DNA of 64,000 nt. Source: Mesorhizobium_L sp035547755. Lineage in GTDB: Bacteria > Pseudomonadota > Alphaproteobacteria > Rhizobiales > Rhizobiaceae. This document shows positions 16,818 to 24,905 of this stretch, piece by piece. The stretch covers positions 62,001-126,000 of the forward strand of contig DASZUG010000057.1 of NCBI GenBank assembly GCA_035547755.1. Reading direction: 5' to 3'. Within the stretch, counting starts at the first letter, position 1, and every line of letters begins with the position of its first letter. The translations under genes were made by a program, and so were the position numbers. A model generated the notes under the pieces. The model was not told where the DNA came from and did not search any database. It saw only the letters and a program-made list of their open reading frames with translations.

Positions 16818-17993
16818 ATGACGACTCTCCCCACGCCGGACGTGCGTCCGGCCAATTCCCATTTTTCATCTGGTCCCTGTGCGAAGCGTCCCGGCTGGAC
16901 GCCCGATGCGTTGCGCCGCGCATCACTCGGCCGCTCGCATCGCGCCAAGATCGGCAAGGCGAAGCTCGCCGAGGCGATCGACCTGACCCGTGAGATTCTG
17001 CAGGTTCCGGCCGAATACCGCATCGGCATCGTGCCGGCTTCCGATACCGGCGCCGTGGAGATGGCGCTCTGGTCGCTGCTTGGCGCCCGTGGCGTCGACT
17101 TGCTCGCCTGGGAAAGTTTCGGCGCCGGCTGGGTCACCGATACCGTCAAGCAACTGAAGCTCGCCGATGCGCGCGTTATCGAAGCGCCCTATGGCGAACT
17201 GCCGGACCTTTCCAAAATCGACTTCGACCGCGACGTGGTGTTCACCTGGAACGGCACGACCTCCGGCGTCCGGGTTCCCAACGCCGATTTCATCCCGGCG
17301 GACCGCAAGGGCCTGACGATCTGCGATGCGACGTCGGCGGCCTTCGCGCAGCGGCTCGATTTCGCCAAGCTCGATGTCGTCACCTTTTCCTGGCAGAAGG
17401 TGCTGGGAGGAGAGGCGGCGCATGGCATGCTGATCCTGTCGCCGCGCGCCGTCGAGCGGCTGGAAAGCTATACGCCGGCGTGGCCGTTGCCCAAGATCTT
17501 CCGCCTGACCAAGGGCGGCAAGCTGATCGAGGGCATCTTCAAGGGCGAGACCATCAACACGCCCTCCATGCTCTGTGTCGAGGATTATATCGACGCGCTG
17601 TCATGGGCGAAATCGATCGGCGGTCTTGATGCGCTCATTGCGCGCGCCGCCGCGAATTTCGCCGTCATCGACCGGTTCGTTCAAAGGTCCTCCTGGCTCG
17701 GTCATCTGGCGGTGAAGCCGGAGACCCGCTCCAATACGTCGGTCTGCCTATCGATTGTCGATCCGGATGTGGTGGCGATGGGCGACGAGGCGCAGGCGGC
17801 GGTGGCGAAGGGCATCGCCGCGGCGCTCGACAAGGAAGGCGTCGCCTATGACATCGGCGCTTACCGCGACGCGCCTCCCGGCCTTCGCATCTGGTGCGGC
17901 GCCACTGTCGAGACCGCCGATCTCGAAAGGCTGATGCCCTGGCTCGACTGGGCTTTTGCCGCGCAGAAGGCCGCGCTGAAGGCGGCTGCGTAG
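16818..17993 (+). CDS. serC: Phosphoserine aminotransferase
   Basis: PLP enzyme making phosphoserine from 3-phosphohydroxypyruvate and glutamate. The 391-residue protein is of the SerC type found in alphaproteobacteria and Methanosarcina (TIGR01365-like) rather than the E. coli type: FSSGPCAKRPGW at the N-terminus, then ASDTGAVEMALW near residue 75, TWNGTTSGVRVPN near 145 and the PLP lysine in FSWQKVLGGEAAHG near 195. ATG 16818 follows the leader RNA. serA lies 185 bases downstream, behind a large inverted repeat; the two are consecutive pathway enzymes. Confidence 0.96.
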   Translation: MTTLPTPDVRPANSHFSSGPCAKRPGWTPDALRRASLGRSHRAKIGKAKLAEAIDLTREILQVPAEYRIGIVPASDTGAVEMALWSLLGARGVDLLAWESFGAGWVTDTVKQLKLADARVIEAPYGELPDLSKIDFDRDVVFTWNGTTSGVRVPNADFIPADRKGLTICDATSAAFAQRLDFAKLDVVTFSWQKVLGGEAAHGMLILSPRAVERLESYTPAWPLPKIFRLTKGGKLIEGIFKGETINTPSMLCVEDYIDALSWAKSIGGLDALIARAAANFAVIDRFVQRSSWLGHLAVKPETRSNTSVCLSIVDPDVVAMGDEAQAAVAKGIAAALDKEGVAYDIGAYRDAPPGLRIWCGATVETADLERLMPWLDWAFAAQKAALKAAA

Positions 17994-18000
17994 CGCCGTC

Positions 18001-18157
18001 TTTCCCTCCCCTTTGAGGGGAGGGTGGCCGGATAAAATCCGGCCGGGTGGGGTCATCCCCGCCCGCGCCGATCTTCCAAGCAAATTCAGGCCTCACACGG
18101 CCGCAACAACCCCACCCGGTCGCTTCGCGACCACCCTCCCCTCAAAGGGGAGGGAAA
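18001..18157. repeat. Large inverted repeat between serC and serA
   Basis: Left arm 18001-18053 and right arm 18109-18157 are near-perfect inverted copies: 27 outer bases (TTTCCCTCCCCTTTGAGGGG and seven more) and 11 inner bases (CCGGGTGGGGT) match exactly, and only the small central hairpin of each arm differs. Each arm is itself a hairpin (CCCTCCCC with GGGGAGGG). The unit resembles dispersed palindromic intergenic elements of rhizobia and brucellae. It fills the serC-serA gap and would fold strongly in a read-through transcript. Confidence 0.9.
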
Positions 18158-18178
18158 CAGCGCCAAGGATACCACCCC

Positions 18179-19777
18179 ATGCCTCGTGTTCTCGTTTCAG
18201 ACCAGCTTTCCCCGACCGCCGTGCAGATCTTCAAGGATCGTGGCGTGGATGTCGATTACCAGCCCGATCTCGGCAAGGACCGGGACAAGCTTTTCGCCGT
18301 CATCGACAAATATGACGGGCTTGCCATCCGTTCCGCTACCAAGGTGACGGAGAAGCTCATCGCCGCGGCGACCAATCTGAAGGTTATCGGCCGCGCCGGC
18401 ATCGGCGTCGACAATGTCGACATACCGGCTGCCAGCCGCAAGGGCATCATCGTGATGAACACACCCTTCGGCAATTCCATCACCACGGCCGAGCATGCCG
18501 TCGCGATGATGTTCGCGCTCGCGCGCCAGCTTCCCGAGGCGGACTTCTCCACCCGCGCCGGCAAGTGGGAGAAGAACCGCTTCATGGGCGTCGAGATCAC
18601 CGGCAAGGTGCTCGGCATTGTCGGCTGCGGCAATATCGGCTCGATCGTGGCGGCGCGCGCCGTCGGGCTCAAGATGCGTGTGATCGCCTATGATCCGTTC
18701 CTGTCGGAGGAACGGGCATCGCAACTTGGCGTCGAAAAGGTCGAACTCGACGATCTCCTCGCCCGCGCTGATTTTATCACTCTGCATACGCCGCTCACCG
18801 ACCGCACGCGCAACATCATCGACGCCGACGCCATTGCCAAGATGAAGGATGGAGTCAGGATCATCAATTGCGCCCGTGGCGGGCTTGTCGTCGAGGCCGA
18901 TCTCGTAGCCGCGCTCAAGACGGGTAAGGTCGCCGGGGCGGCGATCGATGTCTTCGAGGTCGAGCCTGCGACGGAAAACCCGCTTTTCAGCCTACCCAAT
19001 GTCGTCTGCACACCGCATCTCGGCGCCGCCACGACCGAAGCGCAGGAGAATGTCGCCCTGCAGGTCGCCGAGCAGATGGCGGATTATCTCATCAAAGGCG
19101 CGGTCTCGAACGCCATCAACATGCCGTCCATCACGGCGGAAGAGGCGCCCAGGCTGAAGCCTTTCGTCAAACTCGCCGAAGTGCTCGGCGCTTTCGTCGG
19201 GCAGGTCACGGAAGAACCGATCGAGGAGGTCGAGATCCTGTTCGACGGCTCGACGGCGGCGATGAACACCAAGGCGCTGGTCAGCGCGGCGCTCGCCGGC
19301 CTGATCCGGCCGCAGGTGGCCGACGTCAACATGGTTTCGGCGCCGATCATGGCGAAGGAGCGCGGCGTGATCCTGTCGGAGGTGAAGCGCGACAAGTCGG
19401 GCGTGTTCGACGGCTATATCAAGCTCACCGTCAAGACGGCGAAGCAGACGCGCGCCATCGCCGGCACCTGCTTTTCCGACCACAAGCCGCGCTTTATCCA
19501 GATCAAGGGCATCAACCTCGACGCCGAGGTCGGCGAGCATATGCTCTATACGACGAACGCCGACGCGCCCGGCATCATCGGCCTGCTTGGAACGGTCTGC
19601 GGCAAGAACGGCGTCAACATCGCCAATTTCGCGCTTGGCCGCGACAGGCCGGGCGGCGACGCCATCGCGCTTCTCTATCTCGATGCGCCGTTTCCCGAGA
19701 ACGTGCTTGCCGAGCTGCGCGCGCATCCGACCATCCAATCAGCCAAGCCGCTCCGGTTCGACATATCGACTATGTGA
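18179..19777 (+). CDS. serA: D-3-phosphoglycerate dehydrogenase
   Basis: First step of serine synthesis, NAD-linked oxidation of 3-phosphoglycerate. The 532-residue long-type enzyme has a catalytic domain split around a Rossmann NAD domain (GCGNIG at residues 149-154), active-site Arg in NCARGGLV, Glu-containing DVFEVEP and His in VCTPHLGAATTEA, then an allosteric substrate-binding domain (~320-450) and a C-terminal ACT domain (GIIGLLGTVCGKNGVNIANF-type, ~460-532) for serine feedback. I chose ATG 18179; longer frames run through the inverted repeat. A terminator follows the stop. Confidence 0.97.
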   Translation: MPRVLVSDQLSPTAVQIFKDRGVDVDYQPDLGKDRDKLFAVIDKYDGLAIRSATKVTEKLIAAATNLKVIGRAGIGVDNVDIPAASRKGIIVMNTPFGNSITTAEHAVAMMFALARQLPEADFSTRAGKWEKNRFMGVEITGKVLGIVGCGNIGSIVAARAVGLKMRVIAYDPFLSEERASQLGVEKVELDDLLARADFITLHTPLTDRTRNIIDADAIAKMKDGVRIINCARGGLVVEADLVAALKTGKVAGAAIDVFEVEPATENPLFSLPNVVCTPHLGAATTEAQENVALQVAEQMADYLIKGAVSNAINMPSITAEEAPRLKPFVKLAEVLGAFVGQVTEEPIEEVEILFDGSTAAMNTKALVSAALAGLIRPQVADVNMVSAPIMAKERGVILSEVKRDKSGVFDGYIKLTVKTAKQTRAIAGTCFSDHKPRFIQIKGINLDAEVGEHMLYTTNADAPGIIGLLGTVCGKNGVNIANFALGRDRPGGDAIALLYLDAPFPENVLAELRAHPTIQSAKPLRFDISTM

Positions 19778-19796
19778 GCCGCGGAGAAAAGGCGTG

Positions 19797-19822
19797 AAGG
19801 CGGCGGTTTTGCCGCCTTTTTC
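19797..19822 (+). terminator. Rho-independent terminator after serA
   Basis: GGCGGC pairs with GCCGCC across a GGTTTT loop and is followed by TTTTTCT; it begins about 20 bases after the serA stop and lies between convergent genes. Confidence 0.87.
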
Positions 19823-19837
19823 TATTGTGGGTTGCGA

Positions 19838-20728
19838 TCAAACCGCGCGTTTCCGCCCACTCGTCTCCGCCATCCAGATGCCGCCGAGGACGAGGGCAAG
19901 CGCTATCCCCTGATAGAGATGAAAGCTTTCGCCGAGGATGACAACGGAAAGCAGAGTGCCGAAGATCGGCACCAGGTTGATGAAGATGCCGGCGCGGTTT
20001 GGGCCGATGAGTTCGATGCCGCGGATGAACAGGACCTGGGATACCGCCGAGACGATGAACGCCGTATAGGCGATGAGAAGCCATCCCTCTATATCGGGAA
20101 AAATGGCGTTTGCCGACGCGACTTCCCAGACGGCGAAGGGTATCGCCGTGACGAGTGAAGAGCCTGTAAGCACCAGGATCAGGCTTTGCCATTGGATGGC
20201 GGGCTTCAGCCGCAGGCCGACGGAATAGAGGCTATAGAGGATGACCGCGATCAGCATGATCGCATCGCCGAAATTTAATTGCAGCGTCATCAGCTGCAAC
20301 GGATCGCCATGAGCGGCGGTCAGGACGACGCCGACGATCGTGACCAGGGCGCCGACGAGTTGTGCCCAGCTGGCGCGCATCCGGAACAGGAAGAAATTTA
20401 TGAGGATGATCAGCACCGGCATACCGGCCTGCTCGATCGAGACATTGATAGCGGTGGTGTAATTCAGCGCGGTATAGAAAATGACGTTGAAAAGCGTGAA
20501 TCCGCAGGCTCCGAGCGCCGAGAGCTTCAGAAGATTGGGCCGCACGATCGGCCAGTCCTTTTGCAGTGGCTTCCAACCCACGGGCAACAGAACGAGAAAG
20601 GCGAGCAGCCAGCGGAAAAATACCAGGATCATCGGAGAAACATGGCCAACGGCCATTTTGCCAGCGATCGAATTCCCGCCCCACATCAACGTCGTGAGCA
20701 CAAGAAGGATGTAGGCGGTCGTCGCCAT
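19838..20728 (-). CDS. EamA/DMT-superfamily transporter
   Basis: Predicted inner-membrane metabolite exporter or permease of 296 residues with ten hydrophobic helices in two EamA repeats (residues ~5-140 and ~155-288). The first repeat opens with AYILLVLTTLMWGGNSIAGK, the classical EamA start, and contains a conserved EQAGMPVLIILINFFLF segment; the second contains GPNRAGIFINLVPIF and ends with ALVLGGIWMAE and a basic tail RKR. The substrate cannot be told from sequence. It converges on serA across a terminator and is divergent from purA with a 253-base gap (20729-20981) in which I see no gene, only a short GGTTC/GAACC dyad. Confidence 0.87.
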   Translation of the reverse strand: MATTAYILLVLTTLMWGGNSIAGKMAVGHVSPMILVFFRWLLAFLVLLPVGWKPLQKDWPIVRPNLLKLSALGACGFTLFNVIFYTALNYTTAINVSIEQAGMPVLIILINFFLFRMRASWAQLVGALVTIVGVVLTAAHGDPLQLMTLQLNFGDAIMLIAVILYSLYSVGLRLKPAIQWQSLILVLTGSSLVTAIPFAVWEVASANAIFPDIEGWLLIAYTAFIVSAVSQVLFIRGIELIGPNRAGIFINLVPIFGTLLSVVILGESFHLYQGIALALVLGGIWMAETSGRKRAV

Positions 20729-20981
20729 CGGCGTCCCCTGAAATAGATTTGCCGAATCGCGGCGCGGCGGGGAATGAGGAATATGCGTTCTCCAGGGTGT
20801 GGTAAATGGACCAGGTTCCGTGAACCCGTTACCGCTTCTTGGGCGCCATTTCCGACGGATTCATGGGTTCTGGCCGTCAAATCGTCACGATCACCCGGCC
20901 AAGAGGGGTCGCTAAGTGCATTTCCCGGGGCTATAGAGGCTTTTTTCCACTCGACAGCCGGTGCAGCAAAAGGAAACGTCA

Positions 20982-22280
20982 ATGGCCAATGTGGTAGTCG
21001 TCGGCTCGCAATGGGGCGACGAGGGGAAAGGCAAGATCGTCGACTGGCTGTCGGAACGCGCCGAAGTCGTGGTCCGGTTCCAGGGCGGCCATAATGCCGG
21101 CCATACGCTGGTCGTCGACGGGACGAGCTATAAACTGTCGCTCCTGCCTTCCGGCGTGGTGCGCCCCGGCAAATTGTCGATTATCGGCAACGGCGTCGTT
21201 TTCGATCCGCATGCTTTTGTCGCCGAACTCGGGCGGCTTGCCGCGCAAGGGATCGTGGTGACGCCCGATTGCCTGAAAATCGCCGAAAATACGGCGCTTA
21301 TCCTGTCCCTGCACCGTGAGTTGGACGGGTTCCGCGAAGACGCCGCGTCCAATTCGGGAACCAAGATCGGGACCACGCGCCGGGGCATCGGACCGGCCTA
21401 TGAGGACAAGGTCGGACGGCGGGCGATCCGGGTCATGGATTTGGCAAATCTGGACACATTGCCCGCCAAGGTCGACCGGCTGCTGACGCATCACAACGCA
21501 TTGAGGCGAGGGTTGGGCCATCCGGAAGTCGCGCATGAAACCATCATGGAGGAACTGACATCCGTCGCCGACCGCATCCTTCCCTATATGGACCGCGTCT
21601 GGAAGGTGCTCGACGACAGGCGCCGCGCCGGCGCGCGCATCCTGTTCGAAGGCGCGCAGGGGACGCTCCTCGATATCGATCATGGTACTTATCCCTTCGT
21701 GACATCGTCGAACACGGTCGCGGGGCAGGCTGCGCCTGGATCGGGCCTTGGGCCTGGGGCCATCGGCTATGTGCTCGGCATCACCAAGGCCTACACGACG
21801 CGGGTCGGCGAGGGGCCGTTCCCGACCGAACAAAAGAACGACATCGGGCAGTTCCTCGGCGAGCGCGGCCGCGAATTCGGCACCGTCACCGGACGCAAGC
21901 GTCGCTGCGGCTGGTTCGATGCGGTTCTCGTGCGACAAGCGGTGGCAGTGAACGGCATCAACGGCATCGCCTTGACCAAGCTTGACGTGCTCGACGGCTT
22001 GAAGGAAATCAAGATCTGCACGGGATATCGCCTTGGAGGGGAATTGATCGACTATCTGCCTGCCGCCCAGGGCGCGCAGGCGGCCGTCGAACCCGTCTAC
22101 GAGACGCTGGAAGGCTGGAATGGGACGACGCAGGGCGCGCGCAGCTGGAACGATCTGCCCGCGCAGGCGGTGAAGTACGTACGCTATATAGAGGAACTCA
22201 TCGGTGCTCCCGTCGCGCTTTTGTCGACAAGCCCGGAGCGGGAAGACACCATACTTGTGACGGACCCTTTTCAAGATTAG
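20982..22280 (+). CDS. purA: Adenylosuccinate synthetase
   Basis: GTP-dependent ligation of aspartate to IMP, first committed step to AMP. The 432-residue protein carries the N-terminal P-loop GSQWGDEGKGK (residues ~8-18), GGHNAGHT with the catalytic His near residue 40, TTRRGIGPAYEDK near 130, FEGAQGTLLDIDHGTYPF near 225, and the GRKRRCGWFD signature near 305. I chose ATG 20982, with AAAGGAAACGTCA before it, over the in-frame start at 20961. The downstream hypothetical membrane protein starts 57 bases after the stop. Confidence 0.97.
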   Translation: MANVVVVGSQWGDEGKGKIVDWLSERAEVVVRFQGGHNAGHTLVVDGTSYKLSLLPSGVVRPGKLSIIGNGVVFDPHAFVAELGRLAAQGIVVTPDCLKIAENTALILSLHRELDGFREDAASNSGTKIGTTRRGIGPAYEDKVGRRAIRVMDLANLDTLPAKVDRLLTHHNALRRGLGHPEVAHETIMEELTSVADRILPYMDRVWKVLDDRRRAGARILFEGAQGTLLDIDHGTYPFVTSSNTVAGQAAPGSGLGPGAIGYVLGITKAYTTRVGEGPFPTEQKNDIGQFLGERGREFGTVTGRKRRCGWFDAVLVRQAVAVNGINGIALTKLDVLDGLKEIKICTGYRLGGELIDYLPAAQGAQAAVEPVYETLEGWNGTTQGARSWNDLPAQAVKYVRYIEELIGAPVALLSTSPEREDTILVTDPFQD

Positions 22281-22337
22281 GGTCCTGACCCCCAACGCCG
22301 CGGTCCGCAGCAGGCGGAATAGAAAGCACAAGGAAGA

Positions 22338-23942
22338 ATGGCAGATTTCGTTGCTGTCCTGAAAAAGACCATCGACGGTCTCGGTGAGACCACGCCGGAG
22401 ACGCGAAAGAAGGTCTATGACAAGGCGCGCGCCACGATCGCGTCAAAACTCGCGCAGATCAACCCGCCTCCTTCAGCTACCGCGGTGGAAAGGCAGAAGA
22501 AGGCGCTCGAGGATGCAATCGGCGTCATAGAGGCCGAATATGCGCCGAAGCCCGCTACGCCCGAGCCTTCCGATGAACTGGACGAATTCTTCGCCAGCTT
22601 GACTGAAGCGCCCGCCGCATCCCGCGGCTTCGATCTCAAGAGGCCCGAGCCTCTGGCGGTTAAGGAGCCGTTACCCTCCGCGCTTGCCGTGCAAAAGCAA
22701 GGCCCAACGCAGGAAGTCCTGCCATCGGGACTGGCCGGACCCGCCAGCATTCCTGCCGCTGAGGACGAGGACGAATTCGATTTTCATCGCCCCGAGATGA
22801 CAACGATGGCTTCGCCGCGCAGGGAAGTGGCGCAGCCACGCGGGCGATCCCGCGCCGGCCGCCTTATTGCGGCGCTTGTCCTGCTCCTGGTCGTCGCTGG
22901 TGCCGCCTATGGCGGCTGGATGAAGCGGGAGGAACTGGCGGCGAAGCTCGGGGTCGATCTGCCGAAATTCGCGAAAGCGGAAAACAGCGGATCAAACGTT
23001 GCCCCGCCAGCGGCGAAGGTCGCGGCTGCGAAGCCCGAGTCCACGCCGCCGGCGGCGAACGAGCAGAAGACAGCGGCTCAAGAGCCTGCGGAGGCAAAGC
23101 CGACGCCTCAGGCAAGCCAGCCGGTCAAGCCAGCAGAACCTGCCGCTGCGCCGACCCCCGCTCAGCCTGCGGTGCAGAAATTCACACAACGGTTGCTGCC
23201 CAACGGAAGCGAGACGAATCCGGGACCAGCCGGGGGCGAAACGAAGATCGGGGAGGGCACCTCACTGGCGGCGGCGACAACACTGCCAACACAGTCTCAG
23301 CCTAACAATGCGACGCCCGCCGCGCCTGCGACGCCACAGCCTGGCGCCACCGGCGTCCCTGCAGACAATACCACGCAGATTCCTGTCGGGCAGCACGCGA
23401 TCTTCTATGAGGAGCGCACGGATGCGGCACAAGGCTCGGCGCAAAACGGAACAGTCGTCTGGTCACTGGTCAAGGAATCGCCCGGAGGCGATTCTCCGCC
23501 AGAACCTGCTATCCGCGCGGAGGCCACCATTCCCGGCAAGGATGTGCAACTGCGCATGACGATCCGCCGCAATACGGACCAGACGCTTCCCGCGAGTCAC
23601 ATCGTCGAACTGATCTTCCTGACGCCCGACCATTTCGAAGGCGGCGGGATCGAGAGCGTGCTCAGGATCGCGATGAAGGATACGGAGCAATCTCCGGGGA
23701 GCCCGTTGCTCGGGATTCCCGCGAAGATTTCCGACGGATTTTTCCTTTTCGCCCTCAACAATGACAAGGCGTCGATCGAGACCAACATGAACCTGCTTCG
23801 GCAGCAAAGCTGGATCGATATCCCGATCGTCTACAAATCGGGCCGCCGCGCCTTGATCACGCTCGAAAAGGGCATTCCCGGCAACAAGGTTTTCGACGAG
23901 GCGATGAAAGCCTGGTCGCAGATGCCTTCGACCAGCGGTTGA
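22338..23942 (+). CDS. Conserved single-pass membrane protein of unknown function
   Basis: 534-residue protein, function not recognised. Visible parts: an N-terminal helical domain (residues ~1-75; VLKKTIDGLG, YDKARATIASKL), an acidic cytosolic region with DEFF and EDEDEFDF patches, a basic stop-transfer sequence and one transmembrane helix (LIAALVLLLVVAGAAYGGW, ~175-193), a Pro/Ala/Gln-rich periplasmic linker (~210-350), and a folded C-terminal domain (~355-530, with AIFYEERTDAAQGS and IDIPIVYKSGRRA). It follows purA by 57 bases and may be co-transcribed. I recall related uncharacterised proteins beside purA in other Hyphomicrobiales. A structural envelope role is possible but not shown. Confidence 0.85.
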   Translation: MADFVAVLKKTIDGLGETTPETRKKVYDKARATIASKLAQINPPPSATAVERQKKALEDAIGVIEAEYAPKPATPEPSDELDEFFASLTEAPAASRGFDLKRPEPLAVKEPLPSALAVQKQGPTQEVLPSGLAGPASIPAAEDEDEFDFHRPEMTTMASPRREVAQPRGRSRAGRLIAALVLLLVVAGAAYGGWMKREELAAKLGVDLPKFAKAENSGSNVAPPAAKVAAAKPESTPPAANEQKTAAQEPAEAKPTPQASQPVKPAEPAAAPTPAQPAVQKFTQRLLPNGSETNPGPAGGETKIGEGTSLAAATTLPTQSQPNNATPAAPATPQPGATGVPADNTTQIPVGQHAIFYEERTDAAQGSAQNGTVVWSLVKESPGGDSPPEPAIRAEATIPGKDVQLRMTIRRNTDQTLPASHIVELIFLTPDHFEGGGIESVLRIAMKDTEQSPGSPLLGIPAKISDGFFLFALNNDKASIETNMNLLRQQSWIDIPIVYKSGRRALITLEKGIPGNKVFDEAMKAWSQMPSTSG

Positions 23943-23948
23943 AATTGG

Positions 23949-24066
23949 GTGCGTCCTTCGAGGCTCGCCCCTTCGACAAGCTCAGGAGTTCGCGCCTCAG
24001 GATGAGGGAGGCAGGCGCTCGTTCCTCATGCTGAAGTACCCGCGAAGCGGGCCTCGAAGGACGCAC
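23949..24066. repeat. Mosaic palindromic intergenic repeat, copy 1
   Basis: Perfect 16-base inverted ends, GTGCGTCCTTCGAGGC (23949-23964) and its reverse complement (24051-24066), enclose inner palindromic modules including CCTCAGGATGAGG. The left end and the inner module recur at 53500-53665. The element lies between a stop codon and the convergent end of tal. It resembles the mosaic palindromic elements (RIME type) of rhizobia. Confidence 0.85.
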
Positions 24067-24162
24067 TGCTCCGGCGAAGGACCACGTCCGGTTCCCTCTT
24101 TTACAATCACCCGCCGAGACTGAAAGCGAAGGACGAGGCCTCCGCTTCTGACTACGGCTGCC

Positions 24163-24816
24163 TCAGCCGATCTGCTGACCCGTCTTTTTCCAGTCTGCCA
24201 GGAAGGCCTCAAGCCCTTTGTCGGTCAGCGGATGCTTGACCAAAGCTTTCAGCGTCGCCGGCGGGATGGTCGCGATATCCGCCCCGAGGAGCGCCGCCTG
24301 CTTGACATGGTTCACCGTGCGGATCGACGCGGCGAGGATCTCGGTTTTGAAATCGTAATTGTCGTAGATCGTCCGGATTTCGGAAACGATCTCCATGCCT
24401 TCCTCCGCCATATCGTCGATACGGCCGACAAAGGGGGAGATGAAGCTCGCGCCGGCCTTTGCGGCCAGAAGCGCCTGGGTGGCGGAAAAACAAAGCGTGA
24501 CATTGACCATGCGGCCTCCGGAGCGGATCGCCTTGCAGGCTTTCAATCCGTCCAGCGTCAAAGGCACCTTGATGGCAATGTTGTCGGCGATTTTGGCGAG
24601 AACCTTCGCCTCCCGCATCATGCCCTCATAATCGGTCGCGGTGACTTCCGCCGAGACCGGTCCCTTGACGATCTCGCAGATCTGCTTGGTGACATCGAGG
24701 ATCTTGCCGCCCGATTTCATGATAAGCGACGGGTTGGTGGTGACGCCGTCGAGAAGCCCGAGATCGTTGAGTTCCTGGATTTCCTTCACGTCGGCCGTGT
24801 CGACAAAAAACTTCAT
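24163..24816 (-). CDS. tal: Transaldolase (TalC/FSA-like subfamily)
   Basis: Pentose-phosphate-pathway enzyme of the small 217-residue subfamily related to fructose-6-phosphate aldolase. MKFFVDTADVKEI at the N-terminus, DGVTTNPSL near residue 25, the Schiff-base lysine in NIAIKVPLT (Lys83), CFSATQALLAAKAGASFISPFVGR near 115 and the A/S-rich TEILAASIRTVNHV strand are all present. I chose ATG 24816, since longer frames give an unrelated leader. It is divergent from priA (89 bases). Whether it acts as transaldolase or as F6P aldolase depends on residues I cannot score without alignment; tal is the usual annotation in this family. Confidence 0.92.
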   Translation of the reverse strand: MKFFVDTADVKEIQELNDLGLLDGVTTNPSLIMKSGGKILDVTKQICEIVKGPVSAEVTATDYEGMMREAKVLAKIADNIAIKVPLTLDGLKACKAIRSGGRMVNVTLCFSATQALLAAKAGASFISPFVGRIDDMAEEGMEIVSEIRTIYDNYDFKTEILAASIRTVNHVKQAALLGADIATIPPATLKALVKHPLTDKGLEAFLADWKKTGQQIG

Positions 24817-24905
24817 GGTGATCTCCTTGGATATGCCGTGGCGGCGGCGAAGCCGTCCTTCGCTCTCTCTTGATTTAGTGCAAAGTCGGGGCAAGGTCAC
24901 GCAGC

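Noticed and set aside
20979..22331. 450-codon minus-strand frame opposite purA
   Set aside because: Antisense shadow; Arg/Asp/His-rich composition typical of reverse reading of GC-rich genes.
22650..22675. TTAA-N7-TTAC, a near CtrA box
   Set aside because: Lies inside the coding region of the 22338 gene and the second half-site is imperfect.
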